NCBI GenBank assembly: GCA_963792485.1
Contig: CAWBWL010000010.1
Location: 186,001 to 250,000, forward strand
Direction of reading: 5' to 3'
DNA: 64,000 nucleotides
Origin: JANOYJ01 sp963792485
GTDB lineage: Bacteria > Pseudomonadota > Alphaproteobacteria > Rhizobiales > Rhizobiaceae
A program made the position numbers and the translations under genes. The notes under the pieces were generated by a model. The model did no database searches, had not been told where the DNA came from, and saw only the letters and a program-made list of their open reading frames with translations. Below are positions 63,500 to 64,000 of the stretch, one piece after another; the stretch's first letter is position 1, and each line of letters starts with the position of its first letter.

Positions 63500-64000
63500 T
63501 CACATCCCCACAAACAGCATCCACGCCGCCATCGCCGCCATGCCGAGATTTTCAACAATTGTCACGGTTGACATGGGGAGATTGAACACCGTGCCGAGGC
63601 AGGCGCACTGGATCGTCTGCTTGCGCATGACTGACTGAATTACGCCAATTGCGCCGACCAGGCTGAGGACAAGCGCGATCCATGCGGCCGCGCGCATTTC
63701 AAACCAGAACAGAAAGGCAAAGCCGAGCGCGAGTTCCACAAACGGATAGGCGTAGCCCCAGGGTTTGAAAGCCTTGGCGATGATGTCATATTGCGCATAG
63801 GAATTGGCAAAGGCAGGCACGTCCAGAAGCTTGAACGCGCCGAATATGATGTAGAAGCCCGCCATGAAGCTCATCATCCAGCTCTGTCCCGCGAAAGAAG
63901 CGAGCGCAACCAGACCGATAACCAGAAACAGCGGGTAATAAACCGGGAGGCCGGCCGCCGAAGCTGCGAGCGGACTGTTGCTTTGTACCGCAGCAGTTTC
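63500..64000 (-). CDS. MauE/DoxX family redox-associated membrane protein, N-terminus outside window
   Basis: The last 166 codons are present and the frame stays open to the window edge; an internal ATG at 63877 is inside the conserved helix region, so it is not the likely start. Four hydrophobic helices are seen (from VYYPLFLVIGLVALASF, MAGFYIIFGAFKLLDVPAFA, then FVELALGFAFLFWFEM). CACLGTVFNLPMSTVTIVEN at the end is the MauE-like Cys pair. Such proteins handle redox or disulfide transfer at the membrane and are often fused to metal-binding domains that here would be beyond the edge. Confidence 0.82.
   Translation of the reverse strand, partial: ETAAVQSNSPLAASAAGLPVYYPLFLVIGLVALASFAGQSWMMSFMAGFYIIFGAFKLLDVPAFANSYAQYDIIAKAFKPWGYAYPFVELALGFAFLFWFEMRAAAWIALVLSLVGAIGVIQSVMRKQTIQCACLGTVFNLPMSTVTIVENLGMAAMAAWMLFVGM

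Overview
The window looks like an ordinary chromosomal segment of an alphaproteobacterium, most likely of the order Hyphomicrobiales (Rhizobiales). The support is family content: a BA14K-type surface protein, two DUF1344 proteins, a cytochrome bc1 operon with separate cytochrome b and c1 genes (so not the fused Bradyrhizobium type), a petP/petR-like regulator pair, a bdhA-patatin operon and a MoxR/DUF58/DUF4159 operon. Nearly all of the DNA is coding and GC-rich. Genes are often joined by 1-11 base overlaps, typically ATGA. I saw no tRNA, rRNA, insertion sequence, prophage or CRISPR array.

Layout. 1-4 kb: the end of an L,D-transpeptidase gene, then small housekeeping enzymes (metallophosphoesterase, NUDIX, glutathionyl-hydroquinone reductase, GNAT). 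4-10.8 kb: a four-gene minus-strand operon, moxR - DUF58 - DUF4159 - large membrane protein. 10.9-14.3 kb: DUF1285, CoA pyrophosphatase, CCA-adding enzyme (frameshifted) and hemF. 14.5-24.1 kb: PepSY protein with a cytochrome b561-like protein, trmL, a small membrane protein with two ABC exporter half-transporters (the second badly frameshifted), and petABC closed by a clear terminator. 24-27.6 kb: apt, small membrane proteins, two Lys/Ala/Pro-rich proteins and a TetR regulator. 27.6-29 kb: a divergent two-gene membrane operon behind a perfect 14-bp inverted repeat. 29-37 kb: ychF, bdhA and patatin, a MoaD-like/Asp-box propeller pair, an aldo-keto reductase and a DMT exporter. 37-42 kb: an ECF sigma factor with a VWA protein, then rplY-pth-reductase. 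42-47 kb: a beta-CASP hydrolase, chrB-chrA and murQ (frameshifted). 47-54 kb: prs, a lipoprotein, lgt-midA-pgeF-M24, ubiK, YbjN and csaA. 54-58 kb: sensor kinase, response regulator and MarR, with ilvE divergent. 58-64 kb: an MBL hydrolase, BA14K, a lytic transglycosylase, cold-shock protein, DUF1344 twins, a lipid kinase, DUF1697, and a MauE/DoxX-like protein cut by the window end.

Five genes carry apparent frameshifts (cca, the cytochrome b561 gene, both ABC genes, murQ). In each, conserved protein continues in another frame, and several breaks lie in short base runs. In the second ABC gene at least six breaks fall within about 570 bases. Sequencing or assembly error is the simplest explanation, but real decay cannot be excluded from the sequence alone.

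I did not find a clearly new defence or mobile system. The least-described units are the TetR-controlled ABA4-like/polytopic membrane pair with its operator, the ECF sigma/VWA pair, the MoaD-like/Asp-box pair, the three-protein VWA-like set next to MoxR, and a cytochrome b561 protein with a Lys-rich then Gly/Ser tail.
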